The translations under genes were made by a program, and so were the position numbers. Under the pieces are notes generated by a model, which saw nothing but the letters and a program-made list of their open reading frames with translations, did not search any database and was not told the origin of the DNA. A stretch of DNA of 64,000 nt from Hofstenia miamia (Eukaryota > Xenacoelomorpha > Acoela): NCBI GenBank assembly GCA_004352715.1, contig SCFE01000060.1, positions 1,674,463-1,738,462 of the forward strand, written 5' to 3'. Shown here piece by piece: positions 30,721 to 43,770 of this stretch; position 1 is the first letter of the stretch, and the number at the start of each line of letters is the position of its first letter.

Positions 30721-32131
30721 GTTTTTTTCCTTCATTTTCAAAATATATTTAGCCTGCTGATTTTTTTCTTTTTGGTTGGTGTGCATGTAAAACTATTTTA
30801 GAATTAATATGTGCTCTTCTTTTCTCGCACTTAAATGTTATCTTAATTCCAAAATATATTTTACATTCACACCCACCAAAAATATATAATTTTAATATAT
30901 AAATTTAACATCCGGAAACAAAAATAGCAAAATATGTTGCAATTAAATTCCTTGGAGCGGTATTAATGAACAAACAAAAAGACATCAGTAAGCTAAATAT
31001 ATATATATTGAAAAACTAAAGAAAAACAGAGGTTAATTTAAACATATTTAATCTTAATAATAAACGCTGATACCTTAGTTGATTTTTTTCTGGATTTTTC
31101 CAAAAATTATCTGGAAACAAATTAAAGTTAAAGTGGAATATTTTTTTAATCAGGACATGTGTCCAAGGGGGTCTGGAAAAATTCATTTTAAAATAAAATT
31201 CACAAGTTTTTTAGTGCAACATGCATTTATCATAGTAAATATTTTGATACATATCGATATATTTATACAAATAATTTGATTGAGTTATTATTGTTAAAAG
31301 TTATTAAAAAATGCTAGGATGAGGAAAAATTCTGCGACTACTTTAGTAATACCATCAGTTTTTATTAACCTTTTGTCACTTTGCCCACCGTAGCATTAAA
31401 ATATTGTCAACAAAATAGAGTATCTTATAAAACAAGAGTTTTAAAAAATATGTGGTGAAAATCAGTGTCAAGGGATAGTCCAGAGGATCAAAGTTAAAAC
31501 AAGAAAATTTTCATTTGGTGCTATATTTTGAATACAGAAAGACTATGATGTCTAAATAGATTACATACCATAAAAAAGTGGCCTACGTTACTTACTAGAG
31601 GCATTTCTCTCTGCACCTCCTGAAAAATGGCAACCCCTTGCGGTAGGGTAAAGGAGCTGTGCACTGAGAAAATTTTTATTATTTTTTAACTTTTTTTGAC
31701 TTTTTCCTTGAAACTGACCTTGATATATAGTATTATGTTACTTATTTGACTTTTGAAACGTAAATAAAGATTATTTATTGACTTCATTTCTAATTTATTC
31801 ATTCATTTTTAGAAAGATCAGTTTTTTCAAATTTATGAAAATGGCTCACGTGAATACGTAATACTTGTTGACCCTGAGCGTAATTTTTTTGTTTTCCTGT
31901 TACAGAAAGTCTTTGACAATAACAAGTTTGCAAGATAGCAAAACCTAATGATTTAAAAAGGCTTTCACTGAAAATTTGCTTGAAGAGCAAAAAAAAGTTT
32001 AGATATTCTACAATAGGTAATAAGTGGAGAATGTTTGAATTGTATTTCTTAATTTCTTCTTATAATTTTTGTTTTATTATATTTTATTTCCATAACCTTA
32101 AAGCTTTAAAAACACTAACCTGTATACACTA
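30721..32131. other. AT-rich stretch without recognised gene
   Basis: No coding similarity was seen. Small frames (for example 31990-31799 minus) have no known domain. Confidence 0.4.
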
Positions 32132-32323
32132 TATATATATATNNNNNNNNNNNNNNNNNNNNNNNNNNNNNNNNNNNNNNNNNNNNNNNNNNNNNNNNNN
32201 NNNNNNNNNNNNNNNNNNNNNNNNNNNNNNNNNNNNNNNNNNNNNNNNNNNNNNNNNNNNNNNNNNNNNNNNNNNNNNNNNNNNNNNNNNNNNNNNNNNN
32301 NNTATATATATATATATATATAT
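32132..32323. repeat. (TA)n microsatellite containing a 160-N gap
   Basis: TA repeats flank N at 32143-32302. The downstream flank taggccggctttttgtcggc is a GC-rich hairpin-capable sequence. Confidence 0.9.
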
Positions 32324-34263
32324 TAGTTAGGCCGGCTTTTTGTCGGCTCCTGGTTGGGACAGGTGGGAATTTTTTCTTTAAATCGAATCATATCGGATCA
32401 TTCAATAATGTTAAATTATCGTCTACATGCATAGGTTTTAAAGCTACATTGCATGGTGTTTTGCATGTAACTGTTTTGTGCATGACAACTAATGCATAGC
32501 AAAGCATTAAATCTTCCCAAAATACGTTTTTTTGTTGAATTTGGTAATAAGTTGCCGATTTCAAATCTATTCTCATTTGACATTAATCAAGACCTACTAT
32601 AATTATTTAAGTAGACATTGAAATTATCAATGCTGCTACTTAGCTCTCCATAAAACATATTAATCAGATTTTAGCCAGATCCGTCAAGCTCTTTTTTATA
32701 TGGTAAGAGATCGATATCTGTTTGTAGTGCAAGCTAGTTTTATAAATGATCAGGAACAGTTCTTTCGATAATAGTTTTTTTATGATTATATAATGTTTTT
32801 TTCATTTTATTAAATACATTTTGCTCGTTTTTATTGGCAGATTATATATTTCAAATATGTACTTTCTACAGGCTCGAATATGCAGATCGGGTAAAGCAAA
32901 AAAATCTAGTCGGCTCAACATATCATTCGGAATGGGTTGGGACGGTTTAAAAAAAGTTTGACGAATTCCAGGCCCTTGTGGAATATATGCAATATTATCG
33001 CTAAATTCTGAGAAAAAGCTTAATTTAAAAATGGAGTTTCCAAGAAAAATACAATATATTTTCCATGATACGCAAGTTTTTCTGACACATCATAAAGTAG
33101 TCTATTTCGTTGACTTGCCAATGCATTTCCATGTATGCTGAGTCTTCGTTCACTTCGGACACTTGATTGTGACGATACTAACAGCCATACCTTCGGTATA
33201 GCAAAAATTATTTATTTTCATACACAAATGTCGATATTAATTGAGAAATGAGGTTTTTGTTCAGTAATAAATGGACAATATATTATCAGGTATCCGTTTT
33301 ATTTTTTCACTATCCGGATCCCATTCCTAATTATATTCATTTAAATCGTTTCAAATATCTGTTTTGTTTCAATTGCGTGGAGATTCAATTGCTAATAAAT
33401 AACACACCTCTTCCTCATCACGTATTATGCACAATCTTTGAAAGTATAATGCTTGACAATTCCAATTTCACAAATTCACTCAATCTCAGGGATTTTACGA
33501 AATTCCTAATTTCATAATCTTACTGTAACAATCAAATTACATAACGGTTGAATGCATAATTTTCAAAATTCCATGGAATTTGAATTCTTTCTACATGCAA
33601 AAATTTCAAGAGAGTTCCTCACTTCACGTTAAATATATTTTGGATTTACAAACATTTTGCTGGAATCTTTTGGATGAAAGCTGTACTTGGAAGAAAAAAT
33701 ATTTCCAAACAATTATTTAGGACATTGAGGCAAATAAATTTAAACATAAATACATACTTCCACAGATGAGCTACTAAATGACAACGTTCTTAATGTTCTT
33801 CATATTAAGAATTTCATCTACAATTGAGTGAACATTGATTATCCATTTAAATTACAAAAATTCAAAAAACAAAACCATAGCAATCAAAAGAACAAATTTT
33901 AATATGTACAAACACAAGAAAGAAAACAATATAATGCAAAAAATCAAATAACAATGAGTAAAAACACAATCAAAAAATACAAAAGCAATCACAGATTACA
34001 AAAACACAAAAAAACCGTAACATGCTTAAAATACTGAAATATAATCTGAATATGCAAAGAATTGTCGAATTTAAGTGTATGTACATTTGCGTTTATATTT
34101 CTCGTTTTTTGAGTTTATTCTATAATGCTCTCATGAAATTGTCAATTTCTTCAATGTCTATGACGAAAAGATATCTTCACTTTCACACATTATTTAGTAC
34201 TTACAACGATTGAAGTGGTAACTGGTTAATTTCTTCAACACTGTAAACTATCTTCACAGTTTA
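32324..34263. other. AT-rich stretch with short dispersed repeats
   Basis: Contains the inverted relative (33470-33528) of 28071-28128, and a patch at 32986-33015 like 27187-27216. No gene was recognised. Confidence 0.45.
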
Positions 34264-34506
34264 CCCTATATGGACCAATTTATTTTGCATCTGGTTTTTA
34301 TGCACCCGTTAAAATTTGCTTACATCTGAGAAGTAGACCACGTGACAAGAGTTTGAACGAAACAATACGAATAACTGCACTCGTGTTATGTAGCCACGGT
34401 TGTGTCCCGTTCATTTATAACCACATGTGAAAAAAACATTCTGATTATATTTATAACATCAGTGTTTTTCTAATGTCGCTGAGGAGCGCATTTGGTCCAT
34501 ATAGGG
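34264..34506. mobile_element. piggyBac-type MITE
   Basis: Perfect 15-bp inverted termini ccctatatggaccaa enclose 243 bases. The right flank is TTAA and the left flank TTTA, one change from the piggyBac target TTAA. There is no coding capacity. CCC at the tip next to TTAA is characteristic of the superfamily. Confidence 0.8.
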
Positions 34507-34510
34507 TTAA

Positions 34511-37500
34511 TAAGTGAATATCATTAACCTTGTTCATGTTATTACGAATTATAAAATTTCTTAATGTTTGTACCCTTTTTTTATTCTTGCTAATAGAAAA
34601 ATTTGTACTAGCATTCTTAAAAATCAATTTTTAAAGGGGAATTATTTCTATTCATAGATCAATCTGAAAGCATCGTGGAGAACATAAATCGAAAAAGCAA
34701 CAATGCTTAAAACATTGCAAAATCTAAAGTCGATTTCTTTTTTCATGATGACAAAAGACTGACTGCTGTATTTACACCCAGTAAGTAGAACCAGTAAATA
34801 GAAATACGATGAGGCGCCATTCAAGGTAAAGAAGTTGTATACGTTTAGAAACGTCATGTAAAGTAGAATATAATACAAAGTATAAGTTTAGAAGCACTTT
34901 GTGTTGAGGAAGGACATACAAAGTCAAAACCACTTTGCAGGATGAAAAATTTTTCAAAATGTTGAAGCATGTACTAATGAAACTATGACAAAGGAAAAGT
35001 GCTAAATGAGTCAAACCCGTAGCAATGCATCGAATTCTGTAGCTAATCAAGTAATAAAACAATATATTTTAATCTCTTTTGATAGCCTAGAAATGCTCGT
35101 AAATGCAAAATATACTGACATTCTCTTGAATGCAATGCCGTAGAAACTCTCTCAATTTCAAAAATTACTTCAAAATTTCTCAATCTCTATGCAATTTTGA
35201 AATGGTTAGTGGGAAAATTGGGTGTCAGAACCTGGTTTGCCTATTGCGTATTCCGAGATAAATATTTTATTTGAATTCAAAGAGAAAACCCCCTTGAAGA
35301 AGCATCTATTTCATTTGGTCCTTTGCATCAGATTAATAAATCGTTGTAAATTACTAAAAAGTCTGTAACATGTATCATTTACGTAAGTGTATAAATTGTG
35401 AAAAACGAAATTCACAAATTACAAAACATGTTGTGATAATAATTGAGATTTTTTCATCTTAAAATATATTCTAGTATAATATGATTTAAAAATATTTTAT
35501 TTCATAGTGATAAAACGCATAGATTCTAACGTTATTTGAATTCATTGCATATATAATTTGAAACTGTCATTAATTAAGTAAACAAAATTAATTTCGATTG
35601 GTTACATTTACTGACATTCGAACAATAGGATATAGATAAAAACTACGTAATGTTAATCTTGTCTGTGAAGAAGTGCGACTTTGTACATAACTGAACATAC
35701 AGCCAGCAGAGTGGAATTTCACATTGTGAAAAGAAAGAGAACTACGCTGAAATAATTCAAAGTTTTAGTGAGCATTTTTATAAATAAATCTCTGATATTT
35801 CACATGTTGTGATTATCTTAGAAAAGGTATAAACGTTTTAGTGATATTTCTTTAAAAAACGCAATCAATTGCATTGTTTTTTAATTTTTTGAAAATTCTT
35901 GCGGAATTACCACTTGATTTTAAAGGAAATTCATAACTTACTTTTACTTCATCATAAATAAACATTTAGTTTGTTTGTAGTACATTTTTAAGCGCATTTG
36001 ATTAAATTACAATTGTTAATTGTCATGGGTTTTGATCGTGAACTCGTTTTTATAATGACTGTTTGTTAACCATTAATTTAGACACAATGGTGTGAAATTC
36101 AGAACGTGCAAATACACATTGCGCAAGTTTCCTACACCATTTCCATCCAACACTGAACTTATGATGAATAATGAATTTTCATTGAACTGTAGAAGTAATT
36201 CGCTATATGAATAACATTAAAAAATTTATTATTTATTAGTGAATTTTATATTTTTTGTAAATAATAATTTTATTATTTTTAAATGTTAGCTTCGTATGTG
36301 TGCTGAGAGTATACGTCTGTTAAGGCATATACTCATATTTAAAAATATTTTTCTCAATGTTCAAAAATATTTTTGTTTGGAAATATTTATCAATTACAAC
36401 ATTTACACAAAAAATTTCAGTCTCTCACATTAGCAACAAACTGTTTGTAAACACGAAATATATTTAAAAAATTGTGAAATATATGTAATAAATATTGCAA
36501 CTTAATTTTGTTTGTCAACGAATATTAAAACAAAACAGAAATAGACAGTCGGTCAAAGTACACAATTACCACGCCAGATATTCCTGCTAATGTACACGCC
36601 AAGGTAAAAAAGATCCCTTTGTGGTGAGCTTGTCACATATCTTACCACTTTTATAATTTCATTTAAAATATTGGTTTTGCCATATGTAAACGTTTGGAAT
36701 ATTCAGGCTTTGATAACCATTAATTGATACAACACAGCTGCTAAAATATACATAAGTGTAAAATTTTGGCACTTTAGTGAGTCCTTCACTTATATATCAG
36801 ATGTGCTGAAAAGCACTGCTAATAGTTGTAAAACTTCAATGGTCTACAATTTCTAAAAATAGACCATCCTAATTTTCACAAAACACGAATAGTTTCAGTA
36901 GTTTCATCCGAGATTGTTTCTATCGAAATTAATTTTGTCAATAAACGTATTGGTCTTAATCGATTTTAACCAACAAAATAATATTTGCAAAAAAACAGTG
37001 AATTCTAAAAGTCAAAGGTCAGCAAATGTTGGACCCAGCAACAATGGTATCCTTGATTTTTTTGCTAATTACCTATCAAATATATCCGATAAAACAACTT
37101 ATTTGAATTAGTTAACATAGAGTCATTTTTTGGTAACAGAAAATCCAAATTGGAAGCTTTTGTTGTAATTGATATCCTTTAAAAATATCATTTTCTCAAG
37201 CTTTTTCGAATTTTGAAAGTTTCAAAAACTAATACTCTAAAGATTTTCATTTGATTAGGCTGATTTTAATAGTTAATTTGCCAAATCCTTAACTAAGATC
37301 TAAGCAATATAATTATATTCAAGGTCAAAGTGAGGTCAATTTCAAAGAAATAGAAAATTATTGTGAAAAAATAGCAACTCTTAAAAATGACGATAAATAT
37401 ATAACCAAATATTATTTTGCTTAGATCCTAGTTCAGGAATGTTCATGGATTTATTTGCAAAAAGATTTTTCTAGCTATATATACACATTTTGATGACGTA

Positions 37501-38432
37501 AATTTTTTGAAAATTTCTATTTTCTGTACCAATTTTTAGCTAAAATAGCTCAAGATCAAGGTCAAGATCATGTCATAATGCATCAGAATTTTTCTTAGAC
37601 TAAGACCTACCTAGCCATGACATTAACAAACTTTTGTATGCAATTTTTTAAAAACGGGTTAATTTGAGGGGGTTGCACCTTAAAGCTTCGAACTATAACG
37701 TAAAGCTCTAAGTTATTATATTTATACAATTTTGTTAATTCTGTTCCGATTATTGTTAAGCAGACTCTGAATAAAATTGTAAAAATATGTAGTACAAATG
37801 AATATATCAATCAACTGCAAAAAGCAGGGCTGCCTGCACAAAATGGGATAAAAATGGAAATTACTAAATGAAGTACTGAGAATGCAGCAGCACAGTCATC
37901 GATTGAGAAAACTTGCTGCATAATTTTGATACTAAATAAATGAAACCTAAATTAAGTTAATAAATCTATTACTTCACAAATGGTTTCTACATTCGAAATT
38001 TAACAATGACTGCCAAACATTTTCATTATTTCCAAATTGATCAAAAGTAAATGTTCGGATGGGGAGATTTTCCAATTCAAAAAAATATTTTCAAATTTTG
38101 CACTTTTCCTGAAATTCTCCTGTGGCATAGTACAATATACATATTAATTTAAGAAATATTTATATTGGAGTTGTATTGCTTACTTCAGTAACGATATTGC
38201 AAATCCATATAAAAACAACAGATAAGAAACGAAATATATAAAATTTCATCCTATCGATATTAATTAGTACTGATGTTAAATAAAAGTTATCAAAAATTTA
38301 TAGTTTAGTCATATTTTTTTTAAATTATTAAATTTTGTCTATGTTACTGGTAAATAAAGATAATGCCAAAAAAATTCGTATAATTTGTTTATTTATTATA
38401 TTGTGCATTTTACTTACTATTAATGGTATGTG
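34511..38432. other. AT-rich stretch without recognised gene
   Basis: Nearly 4 kb in which I found no gene, RNA gene, transposon terminus or clear repeat. All open frames are short and of biased composition. Confidence 0.5.
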
Positions 38433-38800
38433 TTAACCCTAAACTGCCTATGGTACATTTTAAAGACATACCAGGCTCTCACTCTTGTCATCTTTATCAA
38501 CTTTCACAAAGGTTCAGCACACTATAAATCCTGGCTGATTCTTTGCAAGAACTTCATCTGACGCTCACCACATAAAGAAATCAGAAGTTAGCAAGAAGAT
38601 CCAACCAATTGTTCAATTAAAAATCTATTTCAATCACTAATTCAATTTCCAAAATTTTTGAAAAAAATATTTTGTTTTCAAATAAATGTTGACCTTTAAG
38701 GAACCTACAAGCCACTGAAGCTTTAATAACTGTTTACTGAAAAATTTCATTACTTATTAACCTTCAGATGACAATTGGGGTCCATTGGACCCCGAATCAA
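38433..38800. mobile_element. Two piggyBac-like termini
   Basis: TTAACCCTAAACTGCC at 38433 and TTAACCTTCAGATGAC at 38757 each begin with the TTAA target followed by CCYT. The second continues into ggggtccattggacccc, a near-perfect palindrome common at piggyBac ends. They face the same way, so they are probably ends of two decayed elements rather than one MITE. Confidence 0.4.
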
Positions 38801-40398
38801 TTCTTAAACTTCTTGCCAATTAACTAATCTAATGAATTTAGACAAACTCATAGAAACATTATAATTTTTATATAGAGTTTTAAAGTGTACTAAAAATTTG
38901 AAAATTGAAAAAAAAAATTTTTATAAATAGCCAGCTGAATTTTCATAATAGTCATACAATTACTCAGTTGTGCTGCATGGATTGATGTTAGCAAAGCTTT
39001 TGAGAGCTTAATCAATATCGTACATAAAAAAGATATTTTTATTGTATTAACATGTTATACAAAAGTCAAGAGACATTCTCGGATTATAATGATAACACAA
39101 TTTCTTCCCTTGCCATGAGGTATATTACGAGTTTTACATAAGCATTTAGTAATTGATGGAACGATATTCAGCTAAAACTTTTAATATGGATAATTAATAC
39201 GTATTGCATGCGTTAAGATTACAAATTCTGAGTTTCCGCTCTATCAATTCTATTAGTGAATTGAATTATTACATTCTAATTCTAGTTTTTGTATAAATTA
39301 AAAATAAAAATAGTCAATAATTTAAGTACAAAAAATCCCAAAATTTATGCATATTAGAATCTGTAAGTGCTTCATGTTTGAGCAAATGTAATAATCAGTA
39401 GGATTATACCTGGAAAGGTACAAGACGTTTCTAGCACTCACAAGCTTTGAACTCAGAATAACCCAAGACTCTATTATTGGTAGCCTTTTGATTTTTATAT
39501 TTTCTTAAAGCTCTTTGGGAATAAAAATAAATGTCTTCAGACATAATGTAGAACACAATAAGGCTATTTCATCAGGCCTAAACTTAATTTCATCAATTTT
39601 GCTTTTGAAAAAAATGATTTTGTCTAAAGCAAATTGTTTTTCTCATATGAAGTTGAAAGTATTTGCACCTTTGAGAAACTTATGAATGAAAATGCGTGTT
39701 GCATTTAATGATACAGAACAAAAATTTTAATTGATGAATATCAACACTATAATGCATTCACACCATCATCTAAAAATGATTGATTAACATCTTGAAAACA
39801 TTCTAGTTCAGCATGAGAAGCCCTATTAATATCCTGTATAATACAATCTAATAAATGATTTTATGAATGCAGGCAAGTATGGTGCAATCTTATAAAAATT
39901 GTAAGGCTAATATTATATTTATTGGTGTACATGCTAAAATACGGTTTTCTTGATATGATTAACTCTAAAAGGCATGATCTAAAAAATTAACATCAAACTA
40001 AACGTTATAATTAAATTGTTTTTTCAATAATGTTGGAATGTCACTGCCACAAAAATGCCAATATACCTATATGATCTTATCTGTAACATAAATTATTTGT
40101 TTTGCTGAATTAATATTACATGCTGAATTAAAATTACGTGTAATATTTACGAATATTACAAGTTAAATAAAAATTTAACTTACTTCCTCCCAGCCCTGTT
40201 TCCCGCGGGTGCTTATATCAATTTGTTAAGTAAATTTCTGTCATTTTACTGCACATTGAGGTTTTCGACACCCTTTAGAATGGTTCATCCGTAATTTTCA
40301 AGTCCTGAGGAATTGTTGAACGGTAGCATTTTTTTTTCAATAGTAGATATTTGACTATGTACAATTAATAGAGCCAATATTCTTAGTTAATCTGCACC
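38801..40398. other. AT-rich stretch without recognised gene
   Basis: I see no conserved coding or structural feature. Confidence 0.45.
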
Positions 40399-40428
40399 AT
40401 GGAGTTCTGGATACAAGGAGATGACATC
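40399..40428 (+). repeat. 30-bp inverted repeat, left arm
   Basis: atggagttctggatacaagg and the following gagatgacatc match the reverse complement of 44208-44237 at 28 of 30 positions. The P-like remnant lies between the arms, so they may be terminal or subterminal repeats of that element. Confidence 0.7.
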
Positions 40429-40523
40429 GTTTTGATACGAAATAATAAGTAGGTGCTTTAATTTTACCGCTAGCTGGAGTAATTCACTGTTAGGTATGCG
40501 TAATACGTCTGCATGCAATAATG

Positions 40524-42661
40524 ATGCCGAATGCATGTGCTGCTCCATTATGCAAATGTGGATACTGTAAATATGACTGTGTATTTTGTCGATTATTCTC
40601 TGATATTACCGAAAGAAAGAGATGGTTAGATGCTATCACGAGAGTCTTTACAACATTTTCCTAAACATAGTGCTTTGTAAATGTCACTGGAATTTATCAA
40701 TGGAAACAATAAAGAAGAAAGATCATGTACGTCCTGCTAAACGACTACATCGATTATTAACTTGAAAATAACTCGTTGGTCTCAATTTGAAAATATTTTA
40801 AATGCTGTTCGAAACTATGAACATACATTTCTCCATCACAAACCGCATATGAGTTTATTGCAGGGATTCAGTTATTAAACTATATAGAAAAGCATCATTG
40901 GAACTATTGGCCAAAGACTTGTTTATTTTTCCTTAAAAATTTGCAGTTACTCTTGACATGGTTATGAAGATATTCGAAGACCTTTCCCAAGCATTCGCAC
41001 AATTCAAAGAACTATTAGCTTACTGAAAAGAAATGATTCTTTCCCAAAGTCATTTGCACAATCTATATTTCTAAACATAACCGATTTTCAGAAAACGTGT
41101 GTTTTGTTAATCAACGATATTTATATTCGGCAGTACATTGCATATTCTGGTAATCATCTTACAAGTTACGCTGTCAATATAAATTGAAAAATGATAAAGC
41201 AAGAACAGTTCTTGGTTTTATGGTAAAGTGTTCATTTAGTGTATATGTTAAAATTAGTTCCTTGTTTATGCTCCAACTGGTAAATTTTTGTATGAACAGT
41301 GCTTGAACATAACGAAATACATATTGGAATCAGGAGCTAATGTCATTGATTGTATTACCGATAAATGTCGTATTAAAAACAATTTTTATAAATTGTTTCC
41401 AAAATACAATAATGAAACTCCATGGATTTGTGGGAACGCTGTTGACGAAAGCAAAAAGTAGTTTCTTCTCAATGATTTACCTCACTTGTTAATATCTTCT
41501 CGTAACAACTGGTGTAAGGAAAAGCTAAGAAATTAATTTTTAATGTTTAAGATTGTAAATGGAGTGATTTAGTACATGTATATAAACAAGAATGTCAAAT
41601 ACTATCAAATGTTCAAATTTATTTCAAAGACCACTGACTCTTTCTACGCTTGATAGGCGAAAATTATCCTTAGCTCTTAAGGTATTTGATGAGAAAACTG
41701 TTGCTGTTCTGAATATGTGTTCTGTGAATAGTACGAGTAGTCGGAGTAGATTTGTTGAAACAGCCACAAATGATTTAAAATAGGCAACGTGAAGTCACCA
41801 AGCATTGGTGTGAGAAAATATGATGCATATCGAAATGCAATTTCCTCTATATATGATGAACGACTGCTTTTTTGAATGAAACAGCACCAAAAATTTCGCG
41901 AAATGGCACTATGCAGTAACAGATATAGAGAGCTTTGGGTGGCAAAGAACTCCAATTGGTTTTGCTGAAATTTCAGTTTTTCATTACATGAAGTTCTTAA
42001 ATACGTAATGTTTGGAGATTTTCAGACAGACCCGCTTGGAGAACAATTTGGAGTTTATCGGCCATCATGTGGTGCAAATTATTACACTTCAGTCAGTAAA
42101 GTGATTACTTCATAAATATTACGTAGCTCAGTTGGATGAGTGATTTTGATATTAAAATTGATGATAATTGCTCATTAGGTTGTATATACCGTGATATGTC
42201 AGTGGGATGTAAGAAATTCAATCAATTTTTTTTATTATGTTGGAAATGTTTGGATTAAGCAAGCCATTGTGTATGTTGCAGGATTTGTAGCGTGGAATGT
42301 CAATTTATTTAGCTTTATTGGAGATCTCCATGCCATTCAAAATAATGATTTTTTTAGTGATGTATCTAGGCATCGTCTTAATGCGCCAAATGAAGAAATT
42401 GTTGTTTTTGTTCAAATAGCTACCAGCTTTATGTCAATATTTGCTCTGACATTCCTTGCTCAAAATTTATTCAGCGACTTTTTGCAGTGGTTGCATTTGA
42501 ATGTATTTTCAGTGAACAATTACTATTATGTCCTTTGGATAAAAATTTCCAGAACACTATGCAATAAATTTTGTCGTGGATATCTACGCAAGGCTAATGA
42601 TTTAAAACTATATTCTGCCTCCTCCAGAATTCTACAAAAGCTAAATTCTAGTGGATCATAA
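40524..42661 (+). pseudogene. THAP / P-element-like transposase (copy 2)
   Basis: The best preserved P-like copy. Positions 40524-40640 read MPNACAAPLCKCGY then RLFSDITERKRWLDAITR, and a shifted frame gives VLCKCHW, completing the C-X2-H of a THAP domain, then KKKDHVRPAKRLHRLL. Positions 40970-41100 read RPFPSIRTIQRTISLLKRND, and VLLINDIYIRQYIAYSGN follows at the first catalytic region. Positions 41330-41520 read ESGANVIDCITDKCRI, FPKYNNETPWICG and LNDLPHLLISSRNNW, the PHL-K-IRNN block. Positions 41625-41705 hold LSTLDRRKLSLALKVFDE. Positions 42000-42110 read FGDFQTDPLGEQFGVYRPSC, the F-SDPLE--FG-YR signature. Positions 42191-42661 hold YVAGFVAWNV and the C-terminal tail. Stops and frameshifts are spread throughout. 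Confidence 0.85.
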
Positions 42662-42961
42662 TTTTGCTCTTGGTGTTTATGTGCTTAAGCATCTATAACA
42701 TTGGTCATACACATTTTTGTTTGTTTTATATGCATTCCCTAAGATTCAAATTTTGCTTGTCTTTTTAAGATTTTTAATAGTGCACTTAATAAGAATAGAC
42801 TGTAGTTGCAAGATCGTACAGACTACTAATAAGATCACTAATAAGATATCCATGTTTTATAAAGAGCTTTTTATCAAAATTATGTTAATCTTAATAAGAA
42901 AACGAATGCTTCTAATTTATGTAGTACAATAAACTAAAATAAATAATTGATTGTCAAACAA

Positions 42962-43228
42962 AAATAAACACTGTTTTGACAAAAAAGTTTTTAGAACAAA
43001 AGCTTTTTGCGATTTACGACTAAGTTCCGAGTCCAACTAATTTACAACAGCTTTTGGCACATCTCATTTATTCGCGGCAACCATGCTTGTCAATACATCT
43101 AAAGTAAAATACTTTATTTATAGAAAGTTATTCTTTGCATGCTAAGGTTAACTAAAATGTTCATAGAGTTGTTTTAAATATGATCACAACATACAAAATA
43201 AAGATTGAAACAGTACAAAAACCTTAAG

Positions 43229-43231
<3 letters not shown>
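42962..43231. other. AT-rich stretch without recognised gene
   Basis: Nothing was recognised. It lies between the P-like remnant and a TA array. Confidence 0.4.

Positions 43232-43262
<31 letters not shown>
43232..43262. repeat. (TA)n microsatellite
   Basis: TA array followed directly by ggcggcagctaccggtttct, a sequence resembling Penelope-like termini. Confidence 0.95.
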
Positions 43263-43265
<3 letters not shown>

Positions 43266-43312
43266 CGGCAGCTACCGGTTTCTTGGTATCGGCCAGTTCA
43301 CTGTTTTCGTGT
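43263..43312 (-). mobile_element. Possible Penelope-like terminus
   Basis: The minus strand reads ctggccgataccaagaaacc followed by ggtagctgccgcc and then TA repeats. The gaaaccgg-type ending against a TA array is shared with Penelope-like ends. It is a short match and the assignment is tentative. Confidence 0.3.
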
Positions 43313-43667
43313 TTACTATTTTAACCAGTTATTTGTACATATTGTCATTTTTTTCAAGATTTACTGTTTATAACAGACGAATTCGGTTTGAAATAGAGAA
43401 ATAGTTAGTCGCGTTCTAACCCTCAGTGAACTTCCGTGCACCCTAGCGATGCTACAATATATACATAAAATATACTTGCATAGACTAAATATACAATAAA
43501 GATAAAAGTTTTCCATTAAACAACCATTAAATTCAGCCTGTCTAGCATACAAAAAATCTCACATAATTGCAAAACGCGAAGCTTGAATAAAATGTCTTTT
43601 TCCATTAAAATAATATATTTGTAAGTTAAAATTTTTGTTTAAATAAAAGTCTTTTAACAATAATGTG

Positions 43668-43699
43668 TATATATATATTATATATATATATATATATAA
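43668..43699. repeat. (TA)n microsatellite
   Basis: TA array with one TTA interruption. Confidence 0.95.
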
Positions 43700-43770
43700 G
43701 TAATAAATTAGTTTAAATTAATTGTCTGCAATTACAATTTAATGTTATAGGAATTATATAAAACTTACCT

